DNA of 64,000 nucleotides from Rhodoferax ferrireducens T118 (GTDB taxonomy: Bacteria > Pseudomonadota > Gammaproteobacteria > Burkholderiales > Burkholderiaceae_C), in the NCBI RefSeq assembly GCF_000013605.1, contig NC_007908.1, forward strand, positions 496,001-560,000, in the 5' to 3' direction. Positions within the stretch are counted from its first letter, which is position 1; every line of letters begins with the position of its first letter. A model generated the notes under the pieces. The model was not told where the DNA came from. It searched no databases and saw only the letters and a list, made by a program, of their open reading frames with translations. The translations under genes and the position numbers were made by a program. Positions 36,343 to 46,969 of this stretch are shown here, piece after piece.

Positions 36343-37827
36343 TTATTTTGCACCCGGCCGCAATGTTTGGTACATGGCCAGGTAGTGCTGCGCAGAAGCG
36401 AGCCAGTCAAAGCGCAGCCCCATGCCCCGTTGTTGCACTGCCAACCATTCGTCGGGGCGTCGAAACAAGACAAAGGCCCGCCGCACGGCGCTGAGCAATC
36501 CGGCGGGGCTCAATTCGTCGAACACAAAACCAGTCGCACTGCCTTCGTCCAGATTTTCCAGCGTGCAATCGACCACCGTGTCGGCCAGACCGCCGACCCG
36601 GCGTACCAAAGGCAAGGTGCCGTAGCGCAAGCCATAGAGCTGCGTCAGGCCGCAAGGCTCAAATTCAGAGGGAACCAGGATGACATCGGCACCGGCAATG
36701 ACCGCGTGGGCGGTGACCTCGTCGTAGCCAATGCGCACACCGACCTGGCCGGGGTAGCGGATGGCCGCATCCACAAAGGCCCGTTCCAGCGCTACGTCAC
36801 CCTGGCCCAGCAAGGCCAGTTGACCACCACGCTGAACCATGTCCGCCAACACCTGGGGCAGCAGGTGCAGCCCTTTTTGCTCCGTCAAGCGGCTGACGGC
36901 ACCAAATACCAGGGCATTGGCACGCGGCTCCAGTCCAAATTTGGTTTGAAGTGCGCGCTTGGCGAGAGTTTTGCCCTGCAGCTTGTGCTCATCGTAGGGG
37001 GCAGGCAGCAAGGCATCGGTGGCCGGGTTCCATATCAGGTCATCCACCCCATTGAGAATTCCCGAGAGTGAGTTGGCGCGCTCGCGCAGCAGGCCATCGA
37101 GTCCGCAGCCTTGCGCTTCGGAGCTTATTTCACGGGCATAGGTCGGGCTGACCGTGGTAATGCGGTCAGCATACCGAAGCGCCGCCTTCATGAAGGAGAC
37201 CTTCCCAAAAAACTCAAAGCCATCGATATCAAACCACGACTTGGGAAGACCCAGCCGGGTGACTTCTGCGGCTGCAAACAAGCCCTGATATGCCAGGTTG
37301 TGAATGGTGAAAACTGTCGCTGGTGTGGCTTGTTTGGCTGCGGCAAAGGCCCGCACATAGGTCGGGGTCAGGCCGCTATGCCAGTCGTGGCAGTGAATGA
37401 CATCGGGTCGCCAGTGCGGGTCAAGCCCCTGCCCCAGGGTCGCTCCAGCCCATCCCAGCGCCGCGAAGCGAATCGCGTTGTCGCTCCAGTCCTTGCCGTC
37501 CGGCCCGAGGTAGGGGTTGCCGGGACGGTCATACAAGGCCGGGGCTTGAACCAGATAAACCGGCAGTTCCAGCCCGGGCAGAGTGGCCAGCGTCAGGCTG
37601 GCAGGGGGCAGGACCGGGGCCGGGCCCCAGGGCATGGGCCCTGCCGGCAAACTGGCAATAGGCCGCGTTGAAAGGGCCTGGTTGGCAATGGCTGGGAAGG
37701 CCGGCAGCAGCAAGCGCACCTCGCAGCCCACAGCCTGCAGTGCCGGGGCCAGACCGGCGCTGACATCGGCCAGCCCCCCGGTCTTGAGAAATGGAAACAG
37801 TTCGGTGCAAACATACAAAACCTTCAT
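36343..37827 (-). CDS. glgA: Glycogen synthase (ADP-glucose type)
   Basis: 494-residue GT5 enzyme elongating alpha-1,4-glucan from ADP-glucose. The N-terminal KTGGLADV motif ([18 protein letters not shown]) binds ADP-glucose. Also conserved: [27 protein letters not shown], and the C-terminal [19 protein letters not shown] and [11 protein letters not shown]. The start overlaps the glgC stop (ATGA), indicating coupled translation. Confidence 0.96.
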   Translation of the reverse strand: MKVLYVCTELFPFLKTGGLADVSAGLAPALQAVGCEVRLLLPAFPAIANQALSTRPIASLPAGPMPWGPAPVLPPASLTLATLPGLELPVYLVQAPALYDRPGNPYLGPDGKDWSDNAIRFAALGWAGATLGQGLDPHWRPDVIHCHDWHSGLTPTYVRAFAAAKQATPATVFTIHNLAYQGLFAAAEVTRLGLPKSWFDIDGFEFFGKVSFMKAALRYADRITTVSPTYAREISSEAQGCGLDGLLRERANSLSGILNGVDDLIWNPATDALLPAPYDEHKLQGKTLAKRALQTKFGLEPRANALVFGAVSRLTEQKGLHLLPQVLADMVQRGGQLALLGQGDVALERAFVDAAIRYPGQVGVRIGYDEVTAHAVIAGADVILVPSEFEPCGLTQLYGLRYGTLPLVRRVGGLADTVVDCTLENLDEGSATGFVFDELSPAGLLSAVRRAFVLFRRPDEWLAVQQRGMGLRFDWLASAQHYLAMYQTLRPGAK

Positions 37828-39095
37828 GCCTGACTCACCCGCAACGCCTCCAGCATGGCCACCGTGACCAGCACCACACCGTCGGCACTGACATGGAAAC
37901 GCCGCGCGTCGTCCTCAGCGTCAAAGCCGATCGTCATGCCCGCAGGAATACGGCAGCCTTCGTCAACCACCACCTTGCGTAACCGGCAGTGCCGTCCGAC
38001 ATCAGCCTCCGGCAGAAGGACCGACTCTTCCACGCTGCTGTAAGAGTGAAGGTGAACCCCGGTGAACAGCACGGATCGCCGCACCAGCGCACCCGACACA
38101 ATGCAGCCCCCGGATACCAGCGAGTCGACCGCCATACCGCGGCGCCCCTCATCATCAAAGACAAACTTGGCCGGTGGCGAGGTTGGCTGGTAAGTCCAGA
38201 TCGGCCAATCCTTGTCATAGAGATCGAGCTGGGGAATGGTGGCGGTCAAGTCGATATTGGCGGCCCAGTAGGCATCGACCGTGCCGACATCGCGCCAGTA
38301 AGAAGGGCTCTCCGGGCTGGATTTGACGCAAGACAGGTCAAACGGATGGGCCATGGCTTCGCCGCGTGACACGATGGCCGGGATCAAATCCTTGCCAAAG
38401 TCGTGGTGGGAGGCGGCATCTTCAATGTCGGTCTGCAACGCGGCAAACAGATAGTCGGCGTCAAATACATACACCCCCATGCTCACCAGCGCCTGTTCCG
38501 GCTGGTCCAGCATCGGTTGCGGGTGCGCCGGCTTTTCATCAAACCGGGTAATGTGGCGCATGGCATCCACCGTCATGACACCGAAGGCGCTGGCTTCTGC
38601 CAGCGGCACTTCAATGCAGGCGACCGTGCAGGGCGCACCCAGGGCCACGTGGTCTTCGATCAGGCTGGCGTAATTCATCTTGTACACATGGTCGCCCGCC
38701 AATACCAAAATATATTTGGGATCGTGCTCGCGCAGGATATCGATATTTTGATAAACCGCATCGGCCGTGCCCCGGTACCACGATGCCTCGTCAACGCGCT
38801 GCTGGGCTGGCAGCAAATCGATGAACTCATTGACTTCGTTGCGCAAGAAAGACCAGCCATGCTGCAAATGGCGCAGCAGGCTGTGCGACTTGTACTGTGT
38901 CAACACGCCGATGCGGTGCAGCCCCGAGTTCACACAATTGGATAGCACAAAATCAATGATCCGGAACTTGCCGCCAAAGTGGACGGCTGGTTTGGCACAA
39001 TTTTCCGTCAGGTCCTGCAGCCGGGAACCGCGGCCTCCCGCCAGGACCAGGGAGATGGTTCGACGGACCGGGCGGTGATGAGCACCATCTTTCAT
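37824..39095 (-). CDS. glgC: Glucose-1-phosphate adenylyltransferase
   Basis: 423-residue ADP-glucose pyrophosphorylase, the committed step of glycogen synthesis. N-terminal nucleotide loop [15 protein letters not shown], allosteric/substrate region [24 protein letters not shown] and [21 protein letters not shown], and a C-terminal left-handed beta-helix. The ATG at 39095 has a strong AGGAGG six bases upstream, which decides it over an earlier in-frame start. Fructose-1,6-bisphosphate activation is usual in the family but not shown here. Confidence 0.96.
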   Translation of the reverse strand: MKDGAHHRPVRRTISLVLAGGRGSRLQDLTENCAKPAVHFGGKFRIIDFVLSNCVNSGLHRIGVLTQYKSHSLLRHLQHGWSFLRNEVNEFIDLLPAQQRVDEASWYRGTADAVYQNIDILREHDPKYILVLAGDHVYKMNYASLIEDHVALGAPCTVACIEVPLAEASAFGVMTVDAMRHITRFDEKPAHPQPMLDQPEQALVSMGVYVFDADYLFAALQTDIEDAASHHDFGKDLIPAIVSRGEAMAHPFDLSCVKSSPESPSYWRDVGTVDAYWAANIDLTATIPQLDLYDKDWPIWTYQPTSPPAKFVFDDEGRRGMAVDSLVSGGCIVSGALVRRSVLFTGVHLHSYSSVEESVLLPEADVGRHCRLRKVVVDEGCRIPAGMTIGFDAEDDARRFHVSADGVVLVTVAMLEALRVSQA

Positions 39096-39129
39096 GAGAA
39101 ACCTCCTGGAAAAAATATCAATAATCAGG

Positions 39130-40668
39130 CTAGCGAAGCAGATTGCGGCCATGGGCGTGAGCCATGTCTTTCAGGCGCCGGGCCGGTGTATCGCCGACCT
39201 GGCGCCAGGCAAAACGCCATTGCCAGCAACCCTGCGCCACACCGGGCGTGTTCATGCGATGCAAGCCGTCCAGTCCCAGTACATCCTGGAGCGGAAATAT
39301 GACCGTGTTCGCTTTTGACTGCGAGAGCGATTGCATCATGGCCCAGTGAATCTCGAAGTCCGCCAGAGGGCCGAGATAGGCGCGGGCGACGTGCCGTTGC
39401 CCGGCGCCCGCCGTCTGCCACCAGCCCAATGTGGTGTCGTTGTCATGCGTGCCGGTGTAGGCTACCGTTTGGACGTCAAAGTTGTGCGGTAGGTAAGGAT
39501 TGGCAGGGGTGTCGCCAAATGCAAACTGCATCACGCGCATGCCGGGAAAGCCGCAGTTCTGGCGTAAATCGGTGACGGCCTGGGTGATGATGCCGAGGTC
39601 TTCCGCAATGATCGGCAGCAAGCCGCTCGCCCCTTGCTGTAGCCGGGCTTGGGCCAATGCGTCAAACAAGGCTTGGCCGGGCCCCTGACGCCAGCAACCC
39701 GCGACTGCCGTGGGTTCGGTGGCCGGAATTTCCCAATACGACTCGAAACCGCGAAAGTGATCCAGCCGGATCACATCCACCAGCTCAAGCAGGTGACTGA
39801 GCCGGTCCTTCCACCAGGCAAAACCCTGCTCCGCCATCACGTCCCAGCGGTACAGGGGGTTGCCCCAGCGCTGACCGGTCACACTGAAATAGTCGGGTGG
39901 TACACCGGCTACGACCGTTGCTTCGCCCAACGGATCCAGCAGGAACAAGTCGGTGTTGAGCCACACATCGGCACTGTGATGCGCAACAAAAATAGGAGCG
40001 TCGCCCACAATCGCGATGCCACGTGCGTGAGCGTAGTCACGCAAACGCTGCCACTGCACCATAAAGCGCCACTGGATGAAGCTGAAGAACCCGAGCTCGT
40101 CTGCCATCGACTCGCCCACTGCGGCCAGCGCTGCCAGGTCGGCCTGTGCCAGCCCCGTGGGCCATTGGGTCCAGGGTTTGCCGTGGTGCGTCTCCAGTGC
40201 CATGAAAAAGGCGTAACCCTCCAGCCAGTGCGCTTGCTGCAGCCGAAAGCGTTCAAACTCGGTCCAGTCACTGGCTTGCGTGTGTTCCAGGAAACCCTGC
40301 CATGCTTCACGCAAACGTTGCAAGCGGTACGGCGCCACGCGCTCAAAGTCACAGCGCCCCACTTCAAACACCGGCGGCTCCTGCGCTGACAGCCAGCCGT
40401 TTTTCACCAGTTCATCCAGGTCCACCAGCAGTGGATTGCCGGCAAAAGTGGAGGGGCTGTGGTAGGGCGAGTTGCCTGGCCCCACCGGCGAGAGTGGCAG
40501 TATTTGCCAGAGTCGCTGTCCGGCCGACACCAGCCAGTCCACAAAATGGTAGGCCTCAGCCCCGAGGTCGCCCGAGCCATGGGGGCCTGGCAGAGAGGTC
40601 AGGTGCAGCAGCACGCCGCTGCAGCGTTGCGAAAAAATGGCCGCCGTGGCCGCTTGCGCCGGGCTCAT
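39130..40668 (-). CDS. malQ: 4-alpha-glucanotransferase (amylomaltase)
   Basis: 512-residue GH77 disproportionating enzyme. Opening [47 protein letters not shown] (read as two conserved pieces), [13 protein letters not shown] with the catalytic Asp, [10 protein letters not shown] with the acid/base Glu, and [12 protein letters not shown] with the third Asp. It overlaps glgX by four bases and works with GlgX and GlgP in recycling linear maltodextrins. Its 3' end is 34 bases from the glgC start. Confidence 0.95.
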   Translation of the reverse strand: MSPAQAATAAIFSQRCSGVLLHLTSLPGPHGSGDLGAEAYHFVDWLVSAGQRLWQILPLSPVGPGNSPYHSPSTFAGNPLLVDLDELVKNGWLSAQEPPVFEVGRCDFERVAPYRLQRLREAWQGFLEHTQASDWTEFERFRLQQAHWLEGYAFFMALETHHGKPWTQWPTGLAQADLAALAAVGESMADELGFFSFIQWRFMVQWQRLRDYAHARGIAIVGDAPIFVAHHSADVWLNTDLFLLDPLGEATVVAGVPPDYFSVTGQRWGNPLYRWDVMAEQGFAWWKDRLSHLLELVDVIRLDHFRGFESYWEIPATEPTAVAGCWRQGPGQALFDALAQARLQQGASGLLPIIAEDLGIITQAVTDLRQNCGFPGMRVMQFAFGDTPANPYLPHNFDVQTVAYTGTHDNDTTLGWWQTAGAGQRHVARAYLGPLADFEIHWAMMQSLSQSKANTVIFPLQDVLGLDGLHRMNTPGVAQGCWQWRFAWRQVGDTPARRLKDMAHAHGRNLLR

Positions 40669-42884
40669 GCTTGAGCCTCAAGTGGCAACACGGGATTCGT
40701 CACGTGCTGGACGAGTCCGAGCATCGTGCGTGGTGCGGCAGTGATCGCCTGCGTGCAGGCGGGCGCAGAGTTCCATTGGGCATCCGGCAACACCCAGCTG
40801 GCGGCACTGTCCAACACGGTGTGCCAACGCCCCGGGGGCAGCGCAAAAATCTGGGGCTCATCGCCCGCATGGACCAGCAGCAACCAGCGCAGCGGCATGG
40901 CGTCACTCGCTTCGGCCGTGTCGGTGACTTCGATCAGGCCGGCAAAACTGCGCGATTGAGCATCGTCCCAGTCGGGTGCAGCCATGGCCGCGCCGTCCGG
41001 CCTGCGCCAGGCGATGTCTGCTGCCGTGACCCCGGCCCCGGCCGTGGCGCGACCGGTGAACCAGCGCGCATGGCGCAGCGCCGCGTGGGTTTGACGCAGG
41101 TGGACAAGGCCCCCGACAAAATTGGTCAATTCAGGGTCTGCACCTGGCCAATCGAGCCAGCTGGTCTCGTTGTCCTGGCAGTAGGCGTTGTTGTTTCCCT
41201 GTTGGGAATGGCCCAGTTCGTCACCTGCCAGCAGCTGTGGCAGTCCCTGCGAACAAAACAGCGTGGCCAGCAAGGCGCGCCGCCATTGCGCGCGCACGGA
41301 CTGCACCGTAACATCGTCCGTGGGGCCCTCCACCCCGGCGTTGGCGCTGAGGTTGTGGTGCTGTCCATCGCGGTTGCCTTCGCCATTGGCCAGGTTGTGC
41401 TTGTGGCGGTATGAGGTCAAATCCGCCAGCGTCATGCCGTCATGGGCGCTCAGCAGGTTGATACAGGCCAGGGGAGAGCGGCCGTCATGGTCAAAGTAAT
41501 CGCTGGAACCCGTGAGCCGGCGCGCCAGCCCGCCCCGCGTGCTGTGGTGGCCCAACCAGAAGGCGCGGCTGGTATCGCGAAAACGGTCATTCCATTCATG
41601 CCAGCGAGCGGGAAATCGTCCGAGTTGGTAGCCATTCGGCCCAAGGTCCCACGGCTCGGCAATCAGCTTGATACCGGCCAAGACCGGGTCTTGTGCCAGG
41701 GCCGTCAGCAGGCCGGACATCGGGTGAAAATCGTGATGAAGAATCGGGTCGCGCCCCAGTGCAGTGGCGAGGTCAAAGCGAAACCCATCCACACCAAACG
41801 CCTGCACCCACCAGCGCAGGCTGTCCATGACCAGCTGTACGGCGCAGGGCTGCGCCAGATTGAAGCTGTTGCCGCAACCGCTGAAGTTAAGGTACTGGCC
41901 CGCCGTGTCCAGTGCGTACCAACTGGCGTTGTCCAGACCGCGCCAGCTCAAGGTGGGGCCAAAAGTGTCACTCTCGGCGCTGTGGTTGAACACCACATCC
42001 AGCACCACCTCCAGTCCGTGCTGGTGCAACTGGTCCACCATGTGCCTGAATTCGGTACGGTCATCGGTAAACTGGCCGCTGGCGTAAGCCGGCTCAGGGA
42101 CGAAATAAGCCAGGGTGTTGTAGCCCCAGTAGTTGCGCAAGCCCTTTTGCAGCAGATGTGCTTCGGTCACAAACAGTTGCACCGGCAACAAACACAAGGT
42201 GGTGATGCCCAGGTGCCGGTAATGCGCCAGCATGGGTGGGCTGGCCAAGCCGGCATAGGTGCCGCGCAAGGCGACCGGCACGTCGGGGTGGCGCTGCGTC
42301 AGCCCTTTGACATGCGCTTCGTACAGCACGGTGCGGGCCAGCGGCACCCCGGGCTTGCGGGTGATGGCCGCTCCCCCCTGCAACTCGGCCGCCAGGTCCA
42401 GCACCTGGGCTTTGGGCATGCGTGGCGCGTTGTCGTGCGGGTCGGGCGCGGCATTTAGCACGGTTGCATCGGCAGCCGCTTGCCCCAGGTAGTCGCGCTC
42501 CAGCGACAGGTGCTGCGTGGACCCTTTGAGCGCGCGCGCAAAGGGATCAAGCAGCAATTTGGCCGGGTTGAAACGCTGGCCGTGCGCGGGCTGATACGGT
42601 CCATGCGCACGCAGCCCATACAACTGACCGGCCTTCAAACCGCGCACAAAACCGTGCCAGACACCGTCGCTGTGCGCGGGCAAGCGGATGCGAGCAGTCT
42701 CCTGCGCACCATGTTCGTCAAACAGACACAGCTCAATCGCCTCGGCGTGGCGGGAATAGACAGCGAAGTTGATGCCGCTCTGGCCGTCAAGCGTCATGCA
42801 GGTGGCGCCCAGCGGCCAGGACTGCCCGGTTTTACACGGCAAGCCGGGCCTGTTGGCAAGGGCATCTGCATCGCTGGTCAACAT
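40665..42884 (-). CDS. glgX: Glycogen debranching enzyme GlgX
   Basis: 739-residue GH13 isoamylase-type enzyme cleaving alpha-1,6 branches. It has an N-terminal carbohydrate-binding module (NFAVYSRHAEAIELCLFDE; GLRAHGPYQPAHGQRFNPAKLLLDPFA as the GlgX/TreX hallmark, cited in part), catalytic VLDVVFNHSAE, FRFDLATALGRD (nucleophile Asp), IAEPWDLGPNGYQ (acid Glu) and LSAHDGMTL (stabilising Asp). It is the first glycogen-specific gene after the ampG-like gene. No branching enzyme glgB is present in the window. Confidence 0.94.
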   Translation of the reverse strand: MLTSDADALANRPGLPCKTGQSWPLGATCMTLDGQSGINFAVYSRHAEAIELCLFDEHGAQETARIRLPAHSDGVWHGFVRGLKAGQLYGLRAHGPYQPAHGQRFNPAKLLLDPFARALKGSTQHLSLERDYLGQAAADATVLNAAPDPHDNAPRMPKAQVLDLAAELQGGAAITRKPGVPLARTVLYEAHVKGLTQRHPDVPVALRGTYAGLASPPMLAHYRHLGITTLCLLPVQLFVTEAHLLQKGLRNYWGYNTLAYFVPEPAYASGQFTDDRTEFRHMVDQLHQHGLEVVLDVVFNHSAESDTFGPTLSWRGLDNASWYALDTAGQYLNFSGCGNSFNLAQPCAVQLVMDSLRWWVQAFGVDGFRFDLATALGRDPILHHDFHPMSGLLTALAQDPVLAGIKLIAEPWDLGPNGYQLGRFPARWHEWNDRFRDTSRAFWLGHHSTRGGLARRLTGSSDYFDHDGRSPLACINLLSAHDGMTLADLTSYRHKHNLANGEGNRDGQHHNLSANAGVEGPTDDVTVQSVRAQWRRALLATLFCSQGLPQLLAGDELGHSQQGNNNAYCQDNETSWLDWPGADPELTNFVGGLVHLRQTHAALRHARWFTGRATAGAGVTAADIAWRRPDGAAMAAPDWDDAQSRSFAGLIEVTDTAEASDAMPLRWLLLVHAGDEPQIFALPPGRWHTVLDSAASWVLPDAQWNSAPACTQAITAAPRTMLGLVQHVTNPVLPLEAQA

Positions 42885-42922
42885 GAAGTCAAGGCGTGGT
42901 TGATAGAAATAGGGTTGCCAAT

Positions 42923-44248
42923 TTACGCCTGTCGGGCCCGGGACGCCAGCCAGACCAGCAACAACACGGGCAGGCCCAGCAGGGACGTCCCAATGAAGAA
43001 ATTCTGGTAACCAAACGCATCCACATACCGGCCCGAATAGCCAGCCAGAAACTTGGGGGCGAGCAGCATCATAGAACTGAACAACGCGTACTGGGTGGCC
43101 GAGTAGTTGATATTTGTCAGACTGGACAGGTAGGCAATGAAGGCCGCCGAGGCTATGCCGCTGGCCAGGTTGTCAGCCGAGATGACAAAAATAAGTGCCG
43201 TTAGATCATGGCCCCGTGTACTCAAGGCCGCAAACAGCAAATTGGTGGCGGCACTCAACACCGCGCCCAGCATCAGCACCCGCATCACACCGAACCGCAT
43301 CGACAGCACACCGCCCACAAAAGCGCCGACCAGCGTCATGATGACGCCGAAAATCTTGGTCACTGCCGCCACCTCGTCCTTGGTGTAGCCCATGTCCACA
43401 TAAAACGGATTGGCCATGATGCCCATGACCACGTCGCTGATGCGGTAAATGGCAATCAGCGCCAGGATCAGCAGCGCCTGCTTGCCGTAGCGATGCAAAA
43501 AGTCGGCAAACGGTTCAATCAAGGCGCCGCGCAGCCATTCGCGCGCATTTTTGGCCGATGGCATGGCCCGGCGCAGCGGTTCGGGCGACAGCAGCACCGT
43601 CAACACCCCCAGCAACATGCTGGCCGCCATCACCAGGTAAGCGGTTTGCCAGGCACCATGCTGATAGCCGGCCACCCCGGCCACTTCGGCTCGCGCCGCC
43701 ACCCACAACACCCCGGCCCCGGCCCAGATCATGGCCAGACGGTAGCCGGTCTGGTAAGCCGCTGCCAGCGCCGCCTGGCGATTGATATTGGCCGATTCGA
43801 TGCGAAAGGCATCCAGTGCAATATCTTGCGTCGCCGAGCCAAAGGCCACCGCCAGGGCACCCCACACCACGGGCTGCAGCGCGACCCGCGGGTCGTTGAA
43901 TGACATGGCCACCAAACCGGCCATCACGGCCAGCTGGGCCAGCAAGAGCCAACTGCGCCTGCGGCCCATCCAGCGTGTCAGCAGCGGAATGGGCATCCGG
44001 TCCACCAGCGGCGCCCACACCCACTTGAAAGCGTAGGCCAGGCCGACCCAGCTCAAATAACCAATGGTGGTGCGGTCAAGGCCGGCCTCGCGCAGCCAAA
44101 AACTCAAGGTGCCCAGCACCAGCAGCAAGGGCAGGCCGGCCGAAAACCCCAGTAGCAGCATGCGCAGCGTGGGTGGCTCCAGATAAACTTTGAAAGTGTC
44201 GATCCAGGCGGGCTTGATTTGGGGGGTGTTAGAGGCACTTGATGTCAT
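42923..44248 (-). CDS. ampG: AmpG-type muropeptide permease (MFS)
   Basis: 441-residue major-facilitator protein with twelve predicted membrane helices. The opening MLLLGFSAGLPLLLVLGTLSFWLREAGLDRTTIGY is the AmpG signature (quoted as a region), with VDRMPIPLLTRWMGRRRSW and FGSATQDIALDAFRIE following. AmpG imports 1,6-anhydro-muropeptides for cell-wall recycling and controls AmpC induction in some bacteria. The ATG at 44248 (MTSSASNTPQIKPAW) is used. It is transcribed toward glgX with 38 bases between and divergent from the M48 protease gene. Confidence 0.9.
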   Translation of the reverse strand: MTSSASNTPQIKPAWIDTFKVYLEPPTLRMLLLGFSAGLPLLLVLGTLSFWLREAGLDRTTIGYLSWVGLAYAFKWVWAPLVDRMPIPLLTRWMGRRRSWLLLAQLAVMAGLVAMSFNDPRVALQPVVWGALAVAFGSATQDIALDAFRIESANINRQAALAAAYQTGYRLAMIWAGAGVLWVAARAEVAGVAGYQHGAWQTAYLVMAASMLLGVLTVLLSPEPLRRAMPSAKNAREWLRGALIEPFADFLHRYGKQALLILALIAIYRISDVVMGIMANPFYVDMGYTKDEVAAVTKIFGVIMTLVGAFVGGVLSMRFGVMRVLMLGAVLSAATNLLFAALSTRGHDLTALIFVISADNLASGIASAAFIAYLSSLTNINYSATQYALFSSMMLLAPKFLAGYSGRYVDAFGYQNFFIGTSLLGLPVLLLVWLASRARQA

Positions 44249-44291
44249 GCGGGAATAATACGCGGAGCCCCGTCGTTGCCTGAACCCACTG

Positions 44292-45137
44292 ATGAATACA
44301 CCATACCACTGCCCCTTGTGTCTGACGCGCCGCCTGGCGCTGCAAGGCATGGCCCTGACGCTGGTTCTGCCGGGCGCCACATGGCCGATCGCGCTGGCAC
44401 GTGAGGGCGTCGATGTCGGCGGCAATTCGGTCTTCAGCAATCTGGTGCCGGCCGAAACGGTGGAGCGCTCGGCCGGCCAGCAATACGCCCAGCTGTTGCA
44501 ACAGGCGGCGGCCCAGCACGCGCTGGGCAGCAAAGACCATCCCCAGGTGCGGCGTCTGCGCGCCATTGCCAACAAGATCATTCCGTTTGCCAGCACTTGG
44601 AATCCGCGGGCCAGCAACTGGCGCTGGGAAGTCAGCCTGATCGGCAGCAAGCAGATCAACGCGTTTTGTATGCCGGGCGGAAAAATTGCTTTCTACAGCG
44701 GCATCCTGGAACAACTCAAACTCACCGATGCTGAAATCGCCACCGTCATGGGGCACGAGATGGCCCATGCCCTGCGGGAGCACGCCCGCGCTCGCCTGGG
44801 CAAGAATGCCGCCACCGGCATCGGCGCCAGCCTGTTGGGACAGGTGCTTGGCTTGGGTAATTTGGGCCAAACCGTCACCAACTACGGTGCGCAGTTACTG
44901 ACGCTGCAGTTCAGCCGCAGCGACGAATCGGATGCTGACCTGGTGGGTATGGAGTTGGCGGCTCGTGCCGGCTTTGACCCGCGCGCCGGTGTCACGTTGT
45001 GGCAAAAAATGGCCGCCGCCAGTCGGGGCGCGCCGCCGCAGTGGCTGTCCACCCACCCCTCGGGCAGCACCCGCATCAGCGATATTGAACGCAACCTGCC
45101 CAAAGTGACGCCGCTGTATGAGCGGGCCAAGCAGTAG
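44292..45137 (+). CDS. M48-family metallopeptidase
   Basis: 281-residue periplasmic or membrane-associated zinc protease. The zinc motif is VMGHEMAHALREH near residue 150 and the third ligand is in DESDADLVGMELAARAGFDP. The N-terminus has a twin-arginine-like motif (LTRRLALQG) and a hydrophobic stretch, so export by Sec or Tat is plausible. It resembles LoiP/YcaL-type single-domain M48 enzymes of outer-membrane quality control. It is divergent from ampG with a 43-base gap containing both promoters. Confidence 0.88.
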   Translation: MNTPYHCPLCLTRRLALQGMALTLVLPGATWPIALAREGVDVGGNSVFSNLVPAETVERSAGQQYAQLLQQAAAQHALGSKDHPQVRRLRAIANKIIPFASTWNPRASNWRWEVSLIGSKQINAFCMPGGKIAFYSGILEQLKLTDAEIATVMGHEMAHALREHARARLGKNAATGIGASLLGQVLGLGNLGQTVTNYGAQLLTLQFSRSDESDADLVGMELAARAGFDPRAGVTLWQKMAAASRGAPPQWLSTHPSGSTRISDIERNLPKVTPLYERAKQ

Positions 45138-45202
45138 TTGTGCCAGGTTGTCAGTTCCGGTGAAATAATCGCCTTCTTCCTGTACTGAACAAGACCCACC
45201 CC

Positions 45203-46825
45203 ATGAACCTCACCGAATCCCTGCTGCACGCCCTCAAGGCGCATGGCGCACGGCAAATCTTTGGCATCCCCGGCGACTTCGCGCTGCCGTACTTTCGTAT
45301 TATTGAGAAGTCCGCCATCCTGCCGCTGTACACCTTGTCACACGAGCCGGGCGTGGGTTTTGCCGCTGACGCCTGTGGCCGTATCAGCGGTGGCCTGGGT
45401 GTGGCGGCTGTGACCTATGGCGCCGGCGCCTTCAACATGGTCAATGCGGTGGCGTCGGCCTACGCCGAGAAATCACCGCTGGTGGTGCTGTCGGGCGGTC
45501 CCGGCAAGGGCGAATCTCAATCCGGACTCTTGTTGCACCACCAGGCCAAGACATTGGATTCGCAGTTCCAGATTTACAAGGAAATTACCTGCGATCAGGT
45601 TCGGCTGGATGATGCCGAGCGCGCCCCGGCCGACATCGCCCGGGCGCTGGCCAATTGCCTGCGCCATTCGCAACCGGTGTACATCGAGATTCCGCGCGAC
45701 ATGGTGGCCGAACCCTGCTTGCCGGTGACGGCGCAGGCCGCTTTGGCGGTTGACCCGGATGCGCTGGACGCCTGCGTGACAGACATTTTGCAGCGCCTGG
45801 CGCAAGCCAGCGCGCCCGTCCTGATGGCGGGCGTTGAAGTGCGGCGTTTCGGGCTGGAGGCCAAGGTCGCCGAATTGTCAAGTCGGCTGGCGCTGCCGGT
45901 GGTCACCAGTTTCATGGGTGTTGGCTTGCTGGCGCAAACCGAGGCACCCCTGGTCGGCACCTACCTCGGCGTGGCGGGCTTGCCCGAGGTGACGCAACTG
46001 GTGGAAAACTCCGACGGTTTGTTTCTGCTCGGCGTGATTGTGTCGGACACCAATTTCGCCGTGTCGGAGAAGAAGATCGATCTGCGCAAAACCATACGGG
46101 CTCTGGCGGGCCAGGTCACGATGGGTTACCACACCTATTCCCATATACCGCTGGCGGCGCTGGTGGACCACCTGCTGCTGCGGGTGCCGGCCACCGACAA
46201 GAAGTTTTCGGTCAAACACCAGAGCTATCCGCACGGCCTGGTGGCGGACGCCGCGTCCATCACACCCACTGACATCGCCACCGCCGTCAATGACCTGATG
46301 GCCAGGCACGGAAAACTGCCGATTGCCTCCGACATGGGTGACTGCCTGTTTACCGCGCTGGACATTGAACACACCGCCCTGATCGCGCCCGGCTACTACG
46401 CCACCATGGGTTTTGGTGTGCCCGCCGGCCTGGGTCTGCAGGCCGCGACCGGTGAGCGCCCGCTGATCCTGGTCGGTGACGGCGCGTTCCAGATGACCGG
46501 CTGGGAGCTGGGCAATTGCCGACGCTATGGCTGGGACCCGATCGTGCTGCTGTTCAACAACGCCAGCTGGGAAATGCTGCGCACCTTCCAGCCCGAGTCT
46601 GGCTTCAATGACCTCGACCACTGGGGTTTTGCCGAAATGGCAGCCGGCATGGGGGGAGATGGAGTGCGGGTCAACACCCGCGCCGAGCTCAAGGCCGCGC
46701 TGGACAAGGCGATTGCAACCCGCGGGCGTTTTCAGTTGATTGACATCACGATCCCGCGTGGTGTGCTGTCAGAAACGCTTTCGCGCTTTGTGGCCGGGGT
46801 CAAGCGGCTCAGCACGCCGCAATAG
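45203..46825 (+). CDS. Thiamine-diphosphate-dependent 2-oxoacid decarboxylase (IpdC/PpdC-like)
   Basis: 540-residue enzyme with the three-domain TPP fold. GDFALPYF and SHEPGVGFAADACGR give the catalytic Glu; the central domain lies about 190-330; GDGAFQMTGWELGNCRRYGWDPIVLLFNN is the TPP-Mg2+ motif (GDG...NN). It looks closer to indolepyruvate/phenylpyruvate decarboxylases (as in Azospirillum) than to acetolactate synthase, so it would convert indole-3-pyruvate or phenylpyruvate to the aldehyde (Ehrlich pathway or auxin synthesis). Substrate choice between pyruvate, phenylpyruvate and indolepyruvate is not certain. It stands alone; repeat copy 7 lies after its stop. Confidence 0.85.
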   Translation: MNLTESLLHALKAHGARQIFGIPGDFALPYFRIIEKSAILPLYTLSHEPGVGFAADACGRISGGLGVAAVTYGAGAFNMVNAVASAYAEKSPLVVLSGGPGKGESQSGLLLHHQAKTLDSQFQIYKEITCDQVRLDDAERAPADIARALANCLRHSQPVYIEIPRDMVAEPCLPVTAQAALAVDPDALDACVTDILQRLAQASAPVLMAGVEVRRFGLEAKVAELSSRLALPVVTSFMGVGLLAQTEAPLVGTYLGVAGLPEVTQLVENSDGLFLLGVIVSDTNFAVSEKKIDLRKTIRALAGQVTMGYHTYSHIPLAALVDHLLLRVPATDKKFSVKHQSYPHGLVADAASITPTDIATAVNDLMARHGKLPIASDMGDCLFTALDIEHTALIAPGYYATMGFGVPAGLGLQAATGERPLILVGDGAFQMTGWELGNCRRYGWDPIVLLFNNASWEMLRTFQPESGFNDLDHWGFAEMAAGMGGDGVRVNTRAELKAALDKAIATRGRFQLIDITIPRGVLSETLSRFVAGVKRLSTPQ

Positions 46826-46871
46826 ACGGCGCCCGGTCCGCACGCTGTGACAGGTCCGGGGGTAGGCTGGG

Positions 46872-46944
46872 AAATATATAAGAAACAGGCCTCTAGCCCC
46901 CGCTGTACAGGCGCAACACGCTATTTAAATAGTAGCAATATTGC
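46872..46944 (-). repeat. Dispersed repeat copy 7, between the decarboxylase and amt
   Basis: On the minus strand: AATATTGCTACTATTTAAATAGCG, GCGCCTGTACAGCGGGGGCTAGAGGCC and the tail TTTCTTATATATTTC. It is a full-length copy with both arms and the AT-rich end, lying in the convergent space between the 3' ends of two genes. The rest of this 144-base gap shows nothing else. Confidence 0.88.
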
Positions 46945-46969
46945 GCTCCCTGCTTCGCCCTGAAAGGCT

